DNA from: Mycteria americana
Taxonomy: Eukaryota; Chordata; Aves; Ciconiiformes; Ciconiidae
Direction: 5' to 3'
DNA: 64,000 nt
Assembly: GCF_035582795.1 (NCBI RefSeq)
Contig: NC_134365.1
Location: 131,107,577-131,171,576 of the forward strand
Position numbers and translations under genes: made by a program. Of this stretch, positions 50,001 to 63,700 are shown one piece after another. Below the pieces are notes generated by a model. The model saw only the letters and a list, made by a program, of their open reading frames with translations. It ran no database searches and was not told the DNA's origin. Positions within the stretch are counted from its first letter, which is position 1, and every line of letters starts with the position of its first letter.

Positions 50001-51519
50001 TGTTTTCATTCATAGCAGCTGGGGAACATGCGGACAGTATTAAGGACAGCAGCAGGAAATGCAGAAATGGTCCTAAACACAATATAGGCAGAACAGCTTC
50101 CAAGAAAAGCAGCATTATTTAAGTAACCAGAAACATGCATCAAGAATTGAACAGGTCCATATACCACAAAAAGTGTGGCACATCATCTTTATTGCTTGCC
50201 ACTTCCAGACCAGATATACGTAGTTCATAATAGAAAACCTACCCTGCATTAAATTTCAATTTGTTCCTGAAGTCCCTTGCAGGGACAAAATGGTTAGGGA
50301 AAAGAATATATATAGTCTTTGCAATAAAAATGGTCATTCAGTACTACTACTGGGAGATCTAATGATAATGTTGAGTAAACATGAACATTATCGGTGATGA
50401 TTATAATGAGGAAGGGAAATAGGGTGGCATCTTACAAACAGCGTAAAGCTATAAAATATTTCTACCCTGGAAGAATAAGCTTAGCATAACCCTTGTCCCT
50501 AAGTAGCAATCAGTCCTGCTGATGTCAAACTGAGATAGGGCAGTAAAATTTGCATTCTTTTGATTAAGAGAACTGAGATTAACATTGGAAGTCTCCTCAG
50601 ATTATGTCTGAGGAAAGGGGAAGTCGTATGAGAACTCCAGAGGGAATGTGATAGCCTTTAAATGAACAAATTTTAAATGGAAGCTATCAGGTCTGCCATT
50701 CCTTTGAAGGCAGAAAAAAGAATAGCTTCAGACTAGTACCATGCGAATCTCATGCAGCTTATCTGATGTTCACTAACCTCTTCAGGGCTGCTGCCATTCT
50801 AAAGGTCAAAGGAAAATGTGATAGTAAGAAGCAAAAGAAGGTGGAAAACACTGGTGGTGGGCAGCAAACCTGTGTCTGCTCAGAATACGGAAGAATCCTG
50901 AAATGAATAAGAGAAAAATATAAAGTCACTTTTATGATTAGTTATGCTGATGTATTTCATGAGTAACAATGAGAATTTGCTTTTAGGCATAAAACAAAAT
51001 GAAAGAAAATACATAAATCCTACCCAACAACTTTTGATGAGAGGCGGTGTCTACATTTCTGTGTCTTATAAAGCCAATTACAGACTCCTCACAACTTTAA
51101 AGAGTTGGGGTAAATATAGGAAGACATCTATTTGGGTTCCCCAAAAAAGAGGTAACAGACTTATTGATGCAATCACTTTTATCAGTTCCTTTTATCACTA
51201 TGCAATATAAATTCAGAGTAACAAAATCTCTTTACTCATATTCTGATACCTTCTGTTGCAGCAGTCTTCTCAGCCTCCAAGCCTGCATGCCTATCTTTTG
51301 GGGTTTTTTGGGGGGGAAATATCTAACAAGATAAACTGTTTCTTTCTGCACATGTTACAGTGAGGAAAGTTCTATGCATAGCCCATTATTTTGCTTTACA
51401 TTAATCATGGTTTACTAGACCTTTATTGGCCTTTTTTATTCCTTTACATTTGAGATTTTAGTATTGTATTAGGATTAGTTCCTGCAAGCATGCTCAGCCC
51501 TTTCTACAAATACAAGTGT
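47082..51519. other. Intergenic, AT-rich, no gene seen
   Basis: Contains an A-rich tract just after the LTR scrap (47111-47138), doubled CTAGTxxTTC/CTAGGTG words with an 8-bp-arm hairpin at 47720-47739, and a 20-bp palindrome at 47942-47961. Nothing coding recognised. Confidence 0.55.
47942..47961. repeat. 20-bp perfect palindrome with paired TEAD-type half-sites
   Basis: AGGAATGCAGCTGCATTCCT equals its own reverse complement. Each arm carries GGAATG, the TEAD (M-CAT) core, around a central CAGCTG E-box. Motif-level inference only. Confidence 0.6.
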
Positions 51520-51900
51520 AATGGATGCACTGAGTCAGGAGGAAGTCCACTGTACTTGGTTATCAAGTCCCTATTAGGAGCAAATACAGATGTCTAGAGA
51601 ACAAATACAAGCAACAGTGCCCAAGAACTCACAAAGGAGCTCAGAAATTTAGGAATTTCCTTGGAAAAAACTGCATCCAGACTACTCTCTTTAATAGTGT
51701 TTAAGGACCAGCTGCTTCCATCTGTGCAGTGGTCTAACTCCTTTCTGAACACGTATAACCCTGGCTCCACAGTAACCTCTGGCAGTAAGGTCTACAAATC
51801 AGTTGTGCCTTTTGTTTATTTAAATATTCTTCATAATGATTGCTTTGGTGCCTACCATGGACATTTTTGCTCCTGGTAGGAAATCATGGATACATGTTAC
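51520..51900 (-). mobile_element. CR1-like LINE fragment
   Basis: Read on +, ACCCTGGCTCCACAGTAACC, TCTGGCAGTAAGGTCTACAA and ATCAGTTGTGCCTTTTGTTT follow the CR1 3'-region motif of a TCCACAG ... TCTGGCAGTGAGTTCCACAG ... ATTATG..GTGT type. It is very diverged, and edges are uncertain. Confidence 0.4.
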
Positions 51901-53839
51901 TGATTTGATGTCTCCTCACCACTGAATATTTTTTTTTTTTTTAAATTTGTGTTACGGTAGGAATTATTTTCCTTTCAACATTGAAAACTCTTGCTCTCAG
52001 AGCACTGTGCAGCCCTTCAGAAATTTCAATTCAAAAATGCAAAATAAAATACTCAGGTTGTTGGGCTTGCTAGAAGAAGCCCATAGCCAGAAGAAATAAT
52101 GGAAAATGCAAAATTTATTCTGCGCATCCCCAACAGGTATTCAGATACATACTGCAGACTGCTGAGAGACACTGCTTTAGCTCTACATGACTGTGCCTGA
52201 AGGAGACAACCGTGGTAACGAGCCCTGGGCAGGGATACAGGAACACAGCCTGAAGATGGCACTGCTCCCTCACGAGTTCTCTTTCCAAGATGACTCACAG
52301 TTTGTACTGAAGACACTATTTTTTTCTCCTAGGGACATGTTTACTTTGTGCATCCTGAGCCACAAACAGAAAAAAGAGCTCTCCTTCAATGTGATATTAG
52401 AAATGACAATCCTGTTAAACCTTTCAAGATCGGTATGGGCCGTGTTTCACTTCCCTTTTGCATCAGACTGCTCACACAGTTTTAATAAAATTGCTCTTCC
52501 TGGTTCAATGGACTAAAGCCCTTGCTTTCTGTCCAATTTCGTGTGGAATCCCTTTGTTTCTAAAAATAAAAGGCTTGCAGGAGCCCACTGTAAAAACTTA
52601 CAGACCTTGCAGTAACATGAAGACTTGAGTGTTTCTTTAAGAAAAATAAAAATAATCTTTCAATTGATGAGCAAACAGATGAATTAATGAAGGAATAAAT
52701 TTACACACACAAAAAAAGAAAGAAAAGTAAACAAATGTGTCCTACTTCAAGCAGCAGCTTATGTTTGATCAGGCTTTCACTGGAGATACAAAGCTAGCAA
52801 GTAAATTAGACAAGGAAGAGTTTTATTCTCTATTCTCTGCAGTGTGGTACCTCAGTGAACAACGCTGGGTAAAATTTAACACCAGACTGTGGCAAGGGAA
52901 GCAGCATACTGTGGTAATTTGGTGGCTGCATGCTCTCCTTTTGTATATCATAAGCAGAGAGAGCAGTAATGCTTGCAGCTAACATTTCATAATGTTTTCA
53001 AGACTAAAGTTAGATAAAGAGAAGGTTTGCCTAAGTTACAGCATCTCCAGTTGTTTCTTCGAAGAGCCCTATTGTCTCTGGTTTTTAGACAGAAGATTTC
53101 AATTTTCACAGAGGACTAATCTTGAGGACATAAAGGTGGCCATTACTTCTGCTTGATTATTTACACTGATTTGACTAGTTTATAAAGCCTTTCAAAAACC
53201 GTGTTCTTACATGCTTGGCAGAACTCTTCAGAGACTTGCTGTAAAAATCTTGCAGCATTCAATTTGCACCAGGCATACACTCAACTCTACGGCAGGCTCT
53301 GCAGGTCATCCGTTTTGAGCATACCTTAAAAAACAGGACTGAAGCTTGCCGCTGCAAGTACAGCTCCTAAAGCTGCCCAGCCAAAGCTGCAAAGTCTGCC
53401 TGCCTTAAGCCAACAGGCACGGGGCAGGAAACCAGCAAGGGATTTCTATACCACATCCAGATCTCAAGGGGTTGATACGAATAGTCACATTTAAGGGCTC
53501 CTAATAAGGCAGTGACAGATAACCCATTTTATAAGGAGATATAACCGGACAGATACGTGCTCGTTTTGGTCCCCATATACGCAGTACTCAATACTGAGGC
53601 TGTAGCCACTTTACCATGCTGCTTATCACAAGGAGTTTGCCGTGTCCAGCAAATCCATCACCGCTTCTGCTCCTTCAGGTACCCAGAAGAAAGGGAACCC
53701 CAAATTCTTGACTCATCACATTTCTTTCATGTCCAGTAAACTGTATACCACTGGCAAATTAGGGGGGCATTCCTCCTGTTGAAGACAGAAACTCTTAATG
53801 GTTAGTTTGCCCAGACCTTAGCTAGCCACAACTATCATT

Positions 53840-53872
53840 GAAGTTAACTAGCAGTTAACTAGAAGTTAACTA
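53840..53872. repeat. Short tandem repeat of AGTTAACTAG
   Basis: Three imperfect copies of an 11-12 bp unit containing GTTAAC. Confidence 0.8.
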
Positions 53873-55350
53873 AAGCTGAGAGCAGATTGAATCTAAGATG
53901 TTCCTGAGGAGTGGCTGAATATTTCTATCCTTTGCCTTTTCTCCTCACACTCCTGCTACTCTTTTTCTGCTCCCTGCTTGATTTTCTTTTTCCTTGTGTT
54001 TGCTTAATGATGGCTGCCATTTCCCCTCTCCCTGCTCCTCACCACGAACAAACAAGCTTACCATTTTCTTTAATGTTCCTATTTGAATTATCTCTGTGTA
54101 AATTCACCAGGATGATAGAAGTGTTATTTTGCTATCTACCCCAACTGTGAGTCTTGCTGATTTAAACTCAAATACACTAAAATGAGTTTTAGATGACGAT
54201 TCTTTGTTCTATTGTCTCTACAGAATTCACTGTTCTAAATGTGTTACTTTGGGAAGAAAAAAATTTAATATTCTGTGCTTGCGGCTCTCTTGGAAAAAGC
54301 CAGTGCCCCATGCGTATAACAGGGAGATACTAATCTGAACAACAATATGTCTGCTAGACATATGAAGACATTCTCTATGCATTCTCCTTTGAAAAGCTGT
54401 CCCAGTCTCCCCCACCCCACCTTGTTTCCCTCTGTCTCATTCTAATCTGACTGCTCTGAAGTTTCCTTGACCCTTCCCTACTCCTCTCTCTTGACCTTTC
54501 CATTTCATGCCTTTATATATGGTAGATGAACAGTTTTCTTTGTACCTCTGACAGCTTTTTTTATAGCCACCCCTGTGGTTTTGAACAGCATTTATCTCTG
54601 GGCAAAAGGGCTTTTAACTGGGTTACTTAAAAACAGAAAAACAACAAACCAATTTATATGATATTCCAAACCAAGCTTTTTAAGCAAGAAGGAAAGGGAA
54701 AATATTTAGCAGGACTGAAAGTAAGCACTTCAGATAACGAAAGCTGATTGACAATTACCGTTGTCTTTTAAAGGGAACAATTGGACTGAGGTATTGGGAA
54801 CAATTATTGTATCAGCTAATATTATAAGGAAGAGAAAAGCTTAACTTACTGATGCAATAACAAAGGTAAGTGCTAACTGCCTTTTAAAATGAGTAGGTTT
54901 TAATACTGAGCAATAGAAAGTTGACAGAGGACTTGACAAACTACGATACGCACAGAACTAAGTACATTGTTTTGTCAACGGTGTATCTAGGGTTGGCTTC
55001 GAGCATACGGAAAAAAGGCAGTAGAGTGGGTCAGCAGAGTAGGAGCAGGGAAAAAAGAGAATTGCAAAGTGGCCATGGCCATGCCCCACTGACTGCTCTG
55101 CCTTGGTTGAGGCCCTGCAAAGACAAGCTGACTTCTGCTGTGACTGTGAGAAAGTTTGGGGGGTGTAGGGCAGTAAGTGTGGATGTGAAGAAGCAAAACT
55201 TCTCTTGGAAGTATCAGTTGTTCTTTCCATCTCTCCTGCCCTACCTCTGGTTGCAGCAGGAGCAGCAAACCTGGTTTTGCAGGATCCATTCAAATCTGAT
55301 GCTTCCGGAAAGGAAAAAGTTTTTCTTTCAGCGCTCCTCTGAGACCACCC

Positions 55351-55421
55351 TCATAGCTCTGCCTCTTCCTCTTCTGTCCCCGTCATAGCTCTGCCTCTTC
55401 CTCTGGCTTCTTCTGTCCCCG
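55351..55421. repeat. Two-copy minisatellite, 32-bp unit
   Basis: TCATAGCTCTGCCTCTTCCT begins both copies (55351 and 55383), and both end TTCTGTCCCCG. The second copy carries a 7-bp insertion. Confidence 0.85.
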
Positions 55422-58400
55422 TGGCCAAACAGCCCCGGCTTGGCTCCGCCACCTTGCAGAAGCAAACCACCAATTCAACTTGACTCTGGATTTATATCTT
55501 TGCAACTGCTGTGAATGCATTACACACTATGTAAAATAGATTATCAAAACTAGCAAGTCAAAGGCTGTCAAATGACATAATGAAAATTATTAGCAATTTT
55601 TTTACATGAATCATTCTATGTTAAAGTCCAGAGCTTTCTGTAGAATGGGGTTTGGTTCCTTCTTATCTCAGCCACCACTGTGATGATGTGAACACAACAA
55701 CTGTCAAGCACTGAGATACTATAATGTAGATAGCTATAGAAAACCCTGTGAGGAAATTAATAATGCTTTATTTTCATAGCAGGGATTTAATAACGTGCAG
55801 TAAACAAGACACAAGACCACTGTTAAACAGAGAAGCTAAATATATAATATATAAATGCATACAAATGCACACACAGCACGTGTAAATAAAGACATAAATA
55901 AGTCTATAAAATAGTTGATTCAGTTAAATAATAATCTATTGCTGTTAGTGAAGTTGGGTTCTTGGGGGAAAAAAGAAATAGTGTGCAACATGTCAATAAA
56001 GATAACCATATCTGCAATATCCACAACTAGCAGTAGGCAAATTAAAATCATACGTGGTACCCAATTCTTACCCAATCATTAACAATTATCTTTTGGATTT
56101 TTTAGTTTCTTGAGTTGAAATTGTCGTTTTATAAGAAGAAACAAAAAAAAGAAAAATAATTGTCTGGCTATTGCAGTCTCTATCTTTGTTCCAGAGACCT
56201 GGGCCCTCCAAACTGACAGAATTTTGGATAGAAGAGTTATCCCCTCCTCGGCAGAGCAACACTCAGCTAGGGGCAAGATGCTGTACAGCGGGTGTCACAG
56301 TTATCAGCTGATAGCAGAGAAACCTAAAAGTGGAGTCCTGTTTTCTGTTCCAAGCTCTGGGCATATGTTCTGCTGGGTATGTGCTCCTCTGCTTTTCTCT
56401 GGTATCATCGCCTCTCCTCTGCCTTCTTCAAAATTTCCCTCCCCCAGTCCTGTCTCCTGAGATGCCTCAGCCTCCTTCTCCAAGCAGTGCTCACCTTCTC
56501 CCTGCTGCCGTGGGCTCCCCACAGTCCCACAGCCTGTGGGACCCCTCCTTGGTCCAGCCTTGGACTGCTCCCTCCTTCCTGCATGACTTTGACTTTGTCA
56601 CAGTACTTGTCAGGCAAGAGAAGGTTTAGGGCAAGAAAGTGCAGGTTTTTAAATCACTCCCACTAAGTTTGAGAGAGAGACAAGAAGGTAAGTTTTCCAC
56701 ATTTAATTTCATTACCCAAGTTTCCTCCAGCATACCTGGGAACAGTCCCTGCAGGAAAGATGTCCGCAAATCCTCATAGCCCTGTGCTGCAAGCTGCTTC
56801 TCTTCCTGCAGAGACGGTGCACTCACTGTCTCCTCATCCGTGTGGGATGAGAGGGGACGAAGTTATTTCCAGCTCAACAACCTAAGTGATTCTTCATACT
56901 TTCAAAAGCTTATGTTAGTCCAGATGTCAGCATATTTTCAGGAGAAGGCTCATACAAATCACAAAAGCCAATCCTGATATTGCCAAATATGAAACCACAG
57001 CATATCCACAGCATTTCAAATAAAATATTTCCATATTTTTTAACATTTGCTAAATAATATGTTTGCCCTAGCTGGGAGCAGATCAAATTTAGAAAGAATA
57101 TTACAAGCACCTGAAAAAGGGCCTTCTTATAGGAAACACTGGACAAGTTTAACAGTAGAAGTTTCCACCTCCCCTGTGTTTGCTAATTAAATGATGATAT
57201 ATTGATTATCTTTACCTGCATATCCTTTAATATTTTCTTTGGATTTGGAAGACATATTTCTAAGCACAGTGCTAAAGCTACTGGTGCTGTCCCATGGAAA
57301 GAAGAGGGTAGCTTCATAGGTAAAGAACTGGAAAGGAGCACAAGAAATTAAGTTTTTGGAGCTCCCACAAATATAAACTTAAGGATGTCCTTTAATCTTT
57401 TCAGTCTTTGTTTGCCAAAATACAGACATTCTTCTATTTAAAGCTTATGCTATTCTTCTAAAATAAAGGCTCCCACTGATAAAGGAAAGAAAAGACAAGT
57501 CATTAAAACTGATCTTACTAACCACAGTTAGATGTTAGGCACCTCGTTCCTTTAGGCTCCTTTTGAACTTATAGATCTAACTTGCAAGCTTTTAACAGGA
57601 GTTACTTTTTGTATTTATTTGTATTTATTTGGTTTTATTGTTTGCTACTTTTTGCATTCAGAGTAGGAGAGGAATGCTATGCTAAACTTAGGCTGACTCC
57701 TATTGCAAAATAAACAATAGACAACTTATAAGTGCAAATGGGCATTTTGATGTATGCCTATATAAAATCTGCCTAAAAGTTAAAATGTATATTTTCTCAC
57801 AAGAATATCTTCAAAATGCTGTCACAATTTTAGACATTCTGCTTGTAGTTGTGTCCTCAATATCTTAGGTCTTTCAGTCTTCCATGTTTCAAAATATCTT
57901 GTTTTCCTCTCTTAAATTATGGTATGAAAGCCAACTGTACAGCATGCCAACTAAGAGGGCAATTTTGCAAAATTATTACAAATCAAATTACAATCTGACA
58001 AGACTGTAGGATTTAAACTACCTGGTTTCCGTATTTACCCACCTGTCCTTCTGTATGGCCCACTAGGTAATATCTGAGTTCCAAGAAAAGCAAAACATTT
58101 CTATCATCTATTCAGTCAATTACACAATGTCCAATATTGTGATATTCTCCTTTGTAGTTTTATTTCTGTATTATCTGCAAATTCCTTTCTTTGCTGTGCC
58201 TTTAATAAACCCAGTACCAATAATGACACATACTGTTTCTCTGAGACAGGCTAAGGCTGCGAAATATGCAGAGCATGATTAATTAGCCAAGTGAAAGAAA
58301 CTACCCAGCTGACAAAAGTAATCATTGGCCCAAATGACCTTTGATGTCTCAGTGCTTTTGGCCAGAGGGTTTGGCAACTGCATGAGGGGGAATGCTAAAA

Positions 58401-58505
58401 TAATCTACAACTAATGCCCATATTAACATTCTGAAGATAGACTATTTTCACTGCAGAAACAGTGTGTTTTAAGAGAAGCCAGTTCAGTTGGTATACAGCT
58501 GAACC

Positions 58506-58533
58506 AATACTAAATCCTGTTGGATTTAGTATT
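58506..58533. repeat. Perfect 12-bp-stem hairpin
   Basis: AATACTAAATCC, a TGTT loop and GGATTTAGTATT. A nearby GTTCAG/CTGAAC pair (about 58482-58503) adds a second small inverted repeat. Confidence 0.85.
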
Positions 58534-59338
58534 CTGGTAAAAGAAAGAGGAATTGGTACCTTAGGTTTTAATAATACATTCTCCATTGCTACAGTAAAAA
58601 AGAAGCACCTAGAGTTTTTAGTACAGTCAATGTGTTTTCAGGCTCTGAAACAATGTTAAGCCTATGTGATAGTAAATCCCACCATGTGACAGTCAACTGT
58701 GAGAGTGATACTTTTTTAATAATGATAAACCAATTTTCACTCAACTGAAATACCACATAATTCTAGGAACAAGAAAATTGAAAGGCAGGAGCTTTGAAAA
58801 CTTATATAGTCAAGACAGTGATCATTAGCCTCTATGGTTAATGAGAGAAAAAAGCATTAATGGAAGGTGTTTCGATATACCTGTCTTAGACACACATTTG
58901 AGAATGGACTGAACAGATTTCTAGTGGTGCTTCTTTTCCTCTCCACTGCTACGGAGAGACTAGATGGCTCACCAAGACTAGGTACCTGACTTCGCAGGAG
59001 TTAAGTTTGGTGAGATGAATCCACCCACAAGTACAGTGGTGCAGTGATCTGTAATGTATACTTGTGTGTATACACATATTATATATAATTAGTGTATTGA
59101 ATTAGTATTGCACAAGGCCCTATACAATGGGGTCATGACTCTTAGTTGAATCTCTTGTCACCACAGTACAAAGAAACGGAAAAAAATGTGTAGTATGTAG
59201 AGGGGTTAATGTTTTGCCAGAACATCTTAAAGGACTTTGCAGGAATAGTGCTGGGAAACTGCTAGAGAATCCCAGCGGCTGCTGTTACCACTGCAGGTAT
59301 CGCAAACCACTGCTGGGTGCTTCTCACTGGAGTTCAAT

Positions 59339-59473
59339 TTTGGTTTGGGAGTGTGCTTTTGACTTGAATTTTGTGACCATCCCCACCCAGTGTGCTTTTG
59401 TTTATATCACTGAGCTGTCTCATCACATGAACTGGGTTCCTTTGGGGTGAAATTAAACAGGAGATGTGCTCCA
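59339..59473. repeat. Unnamed diverged interspersed repeat, copy B
   Basis: Partner of 41593-41730, same order of matches: TTTGGTTTGGGAGTGTGCTT, TTTTGACTTGAATTTT, then GAACTGGGTTCCTTTGGGG, GAAATTAAACAGGAG and GTGCTCCA. The copies lie about 17.7 kb apart in the same orientation and are strongly diverged. Confidence 0.5.
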
Positions 59474-62400
59474 GGAGTGCACATAATGTGCTCCAGCCAT
59501 TACAGGGTGTTTATTCCACAGGGCAGGAGTAGAGCTAGCCTGAAGAAAAACTGCAAAGCACATCCCACGTGGATGCCATCCAGCTCTTTTTGCTCTTTTG
59601 CTCAATTGATCTGCTGTTGTAGGGCTGAGTAAGCTGATAATGTAGGCATAGCCATTACATACTATAGATCATGCCTGTGCAGTCATGCCCATCCACAAAG
59701 TTTTACTCAGCACTGCATGTGTCACTCAAGCTTGTTTTATTGGAGGAAGCATGGTGAGTAGGAAGGTTATCATTCCAGTGATCAAAAAAGAGGCAGTTTG
59801 CACAGCTGAACCAGTCATTTGGATGCAAAGGTGCTGCTTGCCTGTACAAGCATGCCTGATTATTTCAATTTAATCCTGACATGCATTCAGTGCTTGGCTA
59901 TTGCCACCTCTCAAGTAATGGTCATGTATTTCTTAATAAAGTATTTTACTCAGTAATTTGCCTTAGCATGCAGTCCAACTAACATCATGTGATTGGTCAT
60001 GCATGTGTGCTGTCACTCCGAATGACACACTTTGGTCACTCCCTGGTCTGCGCATCCCCCTTTGAGCCCTACTCCTTCTGTGGCTGAAAAAAGACATTAC
60101 AGGTATCCTTGCGGGACTGGTACAGACTGAGCAGTTTGCTGTGGTCCGTGCCTTCCCCACTCTGTCACTCAGCTGTAAGCAGTTAACCACGCACATGACT
60201 TAAATCCTTTTCCACCCAATGTGTAAGTCTCATCTCCTTTCTGCCACTTCTCTGTTAAACCGCAGTTGTGAGAGTAAAGTGCCCTGGGCTGCTGTGAGTC
60301 TGAATAGTTCACCCACCGTATTGAATGAGAGTCCTGACTTTTATGTTGCTACTGACCTTTGCCTTCTAGCCTGTATGGTGTAATGGAGCGACATCCTAAT
60401 CTGTAAGTATTGAAAGATGGGAAAATGGTAACATCTGTGACAAGTGAGATAAAAAATGCATCTAGCTTAAATTTTGACTGTGAGAAACAGATGGCCACTG
60501 TTAGTACTACAGCACCTCCTCCTGTATAAAACTGGTCCAGGCATGCACGTACCTAAGTGTGTATATAATGACATATACAAAGTTCAACAAAGTTAACCTC
60601 GTATTTCTTAGGAATGGCTGACTTACAAAGTGCAGCTCAGCCTCATCCTTCCCTGCCACAGCTTAGAAAGCTTTCTGCTAAAATAAAATTTAGTCCAAGC
60701 ATCTAAATCAAGCCTTACTGAGGCAAATGGCAGACTTTGAGAGAAGAAAGTCAAGTTGTATTTTTACTTTAAAGACTATAACAAGCATCAGCTTTAATCT
60801 TTGCATAATGTACTGAGGGACTATATCACGGCAATGCCTCCATTTGAGAGCCCACTGCCACAATTATATACCCTGTGTCATCTTTGGTTTATTTTCCCCA
60901 AGGATATGATACAGTCTCAAGGCCAGCAGGTCCTGAAGATATGCAATGCAGGAAATGGTGCCCATTAGCATGCAGCAAAGAGCAACATCTCTTTTACTTG
61001 CTTTGCTGCAGAAGTCCCAGCTCTTTAAGACTGAAAATATAAATGTTGTATTAGAGATTTGCTAATAAACACAACCTATATTGTTGCTAAGATCCTGAGT
61101 AGACCTGCAAGTATAAAAATCAGATGGCATGACTTGTGGATGTTTTAATAAATCATGACTTGAGAAATTCTGTCGTATTTTAATATCGTTAATTGACATT
61201 TTGTCTAAGGAGGATTTTTAATTAGGAAATCAGAGAAATTAAAAATGCAGTGCACCAGCTATTGCTGTCCAGTACAGACATCTCTGATTCTTTGGAAGCT
61301 GACCTTTTTCGGATGACTTATGCCTCTTATTTGTTACCAGGAATGACATAGTGACCTCCTTGGTATTTAGATAAAGGCAAAGCATTTAAGTTTATATGGA
61401 GGTGGTCTTCTCTAAACTCTAACATTTTTGTCAATACTTTTGAAACTTGTGGCATAGCTGACTGATCAACGCTGTTAAGTTAACAAAGCTATTTTCTTCT
61501 CCCAGCTTGTGTTGTCTTAGAACCACAGCCCTTTTATGCTGCCCAGTTGGCCTTGCCCCTTTTTTCCTTTTTAGGAAATACCTGAAATTCTTTAAATATT
61601 GCGGGTCAGAGAAAGGCCATTATTTCACTTACCTTAATTGTGTCTCTGAATGCCTATTATTAATTTCTTCCCTAAACAAACTGACCCACCCCAACCTACT
61701 GTTCAGATTTTTTTTTTTTTTGCATTGTGAGAAGGTTCTGCAGAACATTTGACATTTTGCTGGTTAACCAGAGCAATACCTTGGACATTCTTCCTAATAT
61801 ACCTACAAAGTATCTACCTTGTGAAGCAAGTGAAAGAGCAGAAGGATAATTAGGATATAAAGAATTCCACTATGCCGGTGTTATTCCAGACAGCAATGTC
61901 TAATGAATGAGAACACAAAGGCATGCAGCAGCTGTCAGTTGAATTCATGCCACAGTGCAGAGCAGCTCTATAAATGTTTCTGAAAGATTTATAGACTTCT
62001 ATTTCTATTCTGGTGTTCTGTGAGCGTATTTTATTTGGAGGATAATGTAGGGGGAGATGGGATAAGGGTGGAAGAAAATGAGATCCCAAATTAGATCATA
62101 GATTAAGATGAGGGGTAGAACTGCTCATGAATTATCATGGGCTCATAATAGAGCTACTGTATATTCCACACCCCAGAAAAGCACTTAATACGTTCTTCTC
62201 GGTGCCAGGGTGATTTTGACTAAAAAAATTAAAACTAGATGGAATTACAGCTCACTTTAGCTAAGTACACAGTCAGTAATTAATGCATATGTGGAAGTGT
62301 TGCTCAGGGCTTCGTTACATTTGTGAAGCTGTTGGGCTGTTGTTCTGGAAGCCGTATACTGGGCTACACATACGTGTCGCAGTATGCGCTCTCAAAGATC

Positions 62401-62704
62401 AGAACAGGTGTCTGTGCATGAAGCCGTGTCTGCAGGATGATTAAGGCAGTGACTCTGACTGGAGCATATGGCTATGGAAGATATATTTGCTTCTTTTGAA
62501 TTTTGTTTCTTCTCATTTCTGTCTGGCATTCTCTGTCAAGTTTCCATGCTTAGCTTTGTCAGTCTTCATTTCCCTATTAAGGCTCACTGGGAGGAATTCA
62601 GCTCTGGAAATCACTCTCTAAACCTTGCTAAATCAGAGCTCAATTAAACCACATTCATCTGTACCTCATCTTTTTCGTGACAATCACTGAAATAATAGCT
62701 TAGG
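59474..62704. other. Intergenic, no gene seen
   Basis: AT-rich unique-looking DNA with no exon or named repeat recognised. Confidence 0.55.
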
Positions 62705-63150
62705 AAAGGGTACCAGGAGTTATCTAGTTTATCACTCTGCACCAGGGCAGGATTTGCTCTCAGTAGTAAACCTGTGCATGTTTTATCTAGTCTGCTCTGG
62801 AGCATTCCTAATGGTGGTCCCCCAATTACCCCTCTTGCCAACTCTTTCCATTGTCTAATTGTCCTTGCTTTTAGCATTTTTATTCCTTATGTCTAACCTA
62901 AATTAAATTTCTTTCTTCAGGTTTCAGCCCATTACTCCTTATTATATTGCTCTTAATCACTTGCAGTGATTCCTCCCCGTATTGTGTGTTACTTCTCCTG
63001 AAGTATTTAGACACGGTTATCATATCTGCTCTTTGCCATTTTTCTCTCAGCTGTACAGGTTACATTCCTTTCCCATCACTTCGTAGATCATGCCTGCTAA
63101 ACTATTTATTGTTTATTGCTACCTTTCTTGCCATTTTCTCTAATCTATTC
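62705..63150 (-). mobile_element. CR1-family LINE fragment
   Basis: Read on +, CTGCACCAGGGCAGGATTTG, CAGTAGTAAACCTGTGCATG, TTGCCAACTCTTTCCATTGT, CTAATTGTCCTTGC, TTTCAGCCCATTACTCCTTA, CACTTGCAGTGATTCCTCCC and GTATTTAGACACGGTTATCA follow a CR1-type consensus on the complement in the right order. It is a truncated, noncoding copy. Confidence 0.7.
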
Positions 63151-63589
63151 CTGTCTCTTTACAGTCAGGAATCCCACCATACACAGCCAAAATAAAACCT
63201 GTTAAATAAAGGAAAGTCAACATGGAATATCATTTTGTAGCAGCCATTTTAAGAAAGTGTTTTGAAGGTTTATCAAGGTATTACGTACCTAATTAGTCAC
63301 TTTTATGAGTACTGAATCACTGTGTTCTGTGTCAGCATAATTAACTTATGTTAATGAATCTAATAAGTAGTCTGAATAATCAACCTTCTTAAAAGTAAAT
63401 ATATCATTTAATACAAAGTTTTTGTTTGGTGTCCTGGCTGAATCATTCAAAAACTAATTTAATCTCATGAACGTTGCTGGATTTGTAATTATTCTGAGTT
63501 ACACAAATAGTCTTGGAAAGAACAGAAATTTGTGAATTAAGAAGGCTGTAGATGACATTCAACAGGAAGAGAGCAAATTCACAGGTGAC

Positions 63590-63700
63590 AAAAGTAAACC
63601 GATGCCAGTAGAGATAACTGCAGCTGCGGCGGTGAGGAAGCGGCCCTCATTTATGTTGAGTGCGTCTTTCACGCTGCTTCAATTTGAGAGAGAGTCGTAT
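63590..63700. other. CpG-bearing repeat-free segment, candidate conserved element
   Basis: About seven CpGs in 110 bp (AAACCGATG, GCTGCGGCGGTGAGGAAGCG, GTGCGTCTTTCACGCTG, GTCGTATG) in an otherwise CpG-poor, AT-rich stretch. There is no open frame or repeat signature, so constraint is a reasonable guess. Confidence 0.3.

Larger units (their letters stand above)
51901..59338. other. Intergenic, no gene seen
   Basis: AT-rich with a small GC-richer patch (55000-55480) that holds a duplicated 32-bp unit, and C/T-rich patches near 56360-56560. A 12-bp-stem hairpin lies at 58506-58533. No exon recognised. Confidence 0.5.

Noticed and set aside
54921..55388. 155-residue + strand open frame
   Set aside because: It starts at TTG, has its first Met near the end, and runs into a minisatellite. 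No similarity recognised.
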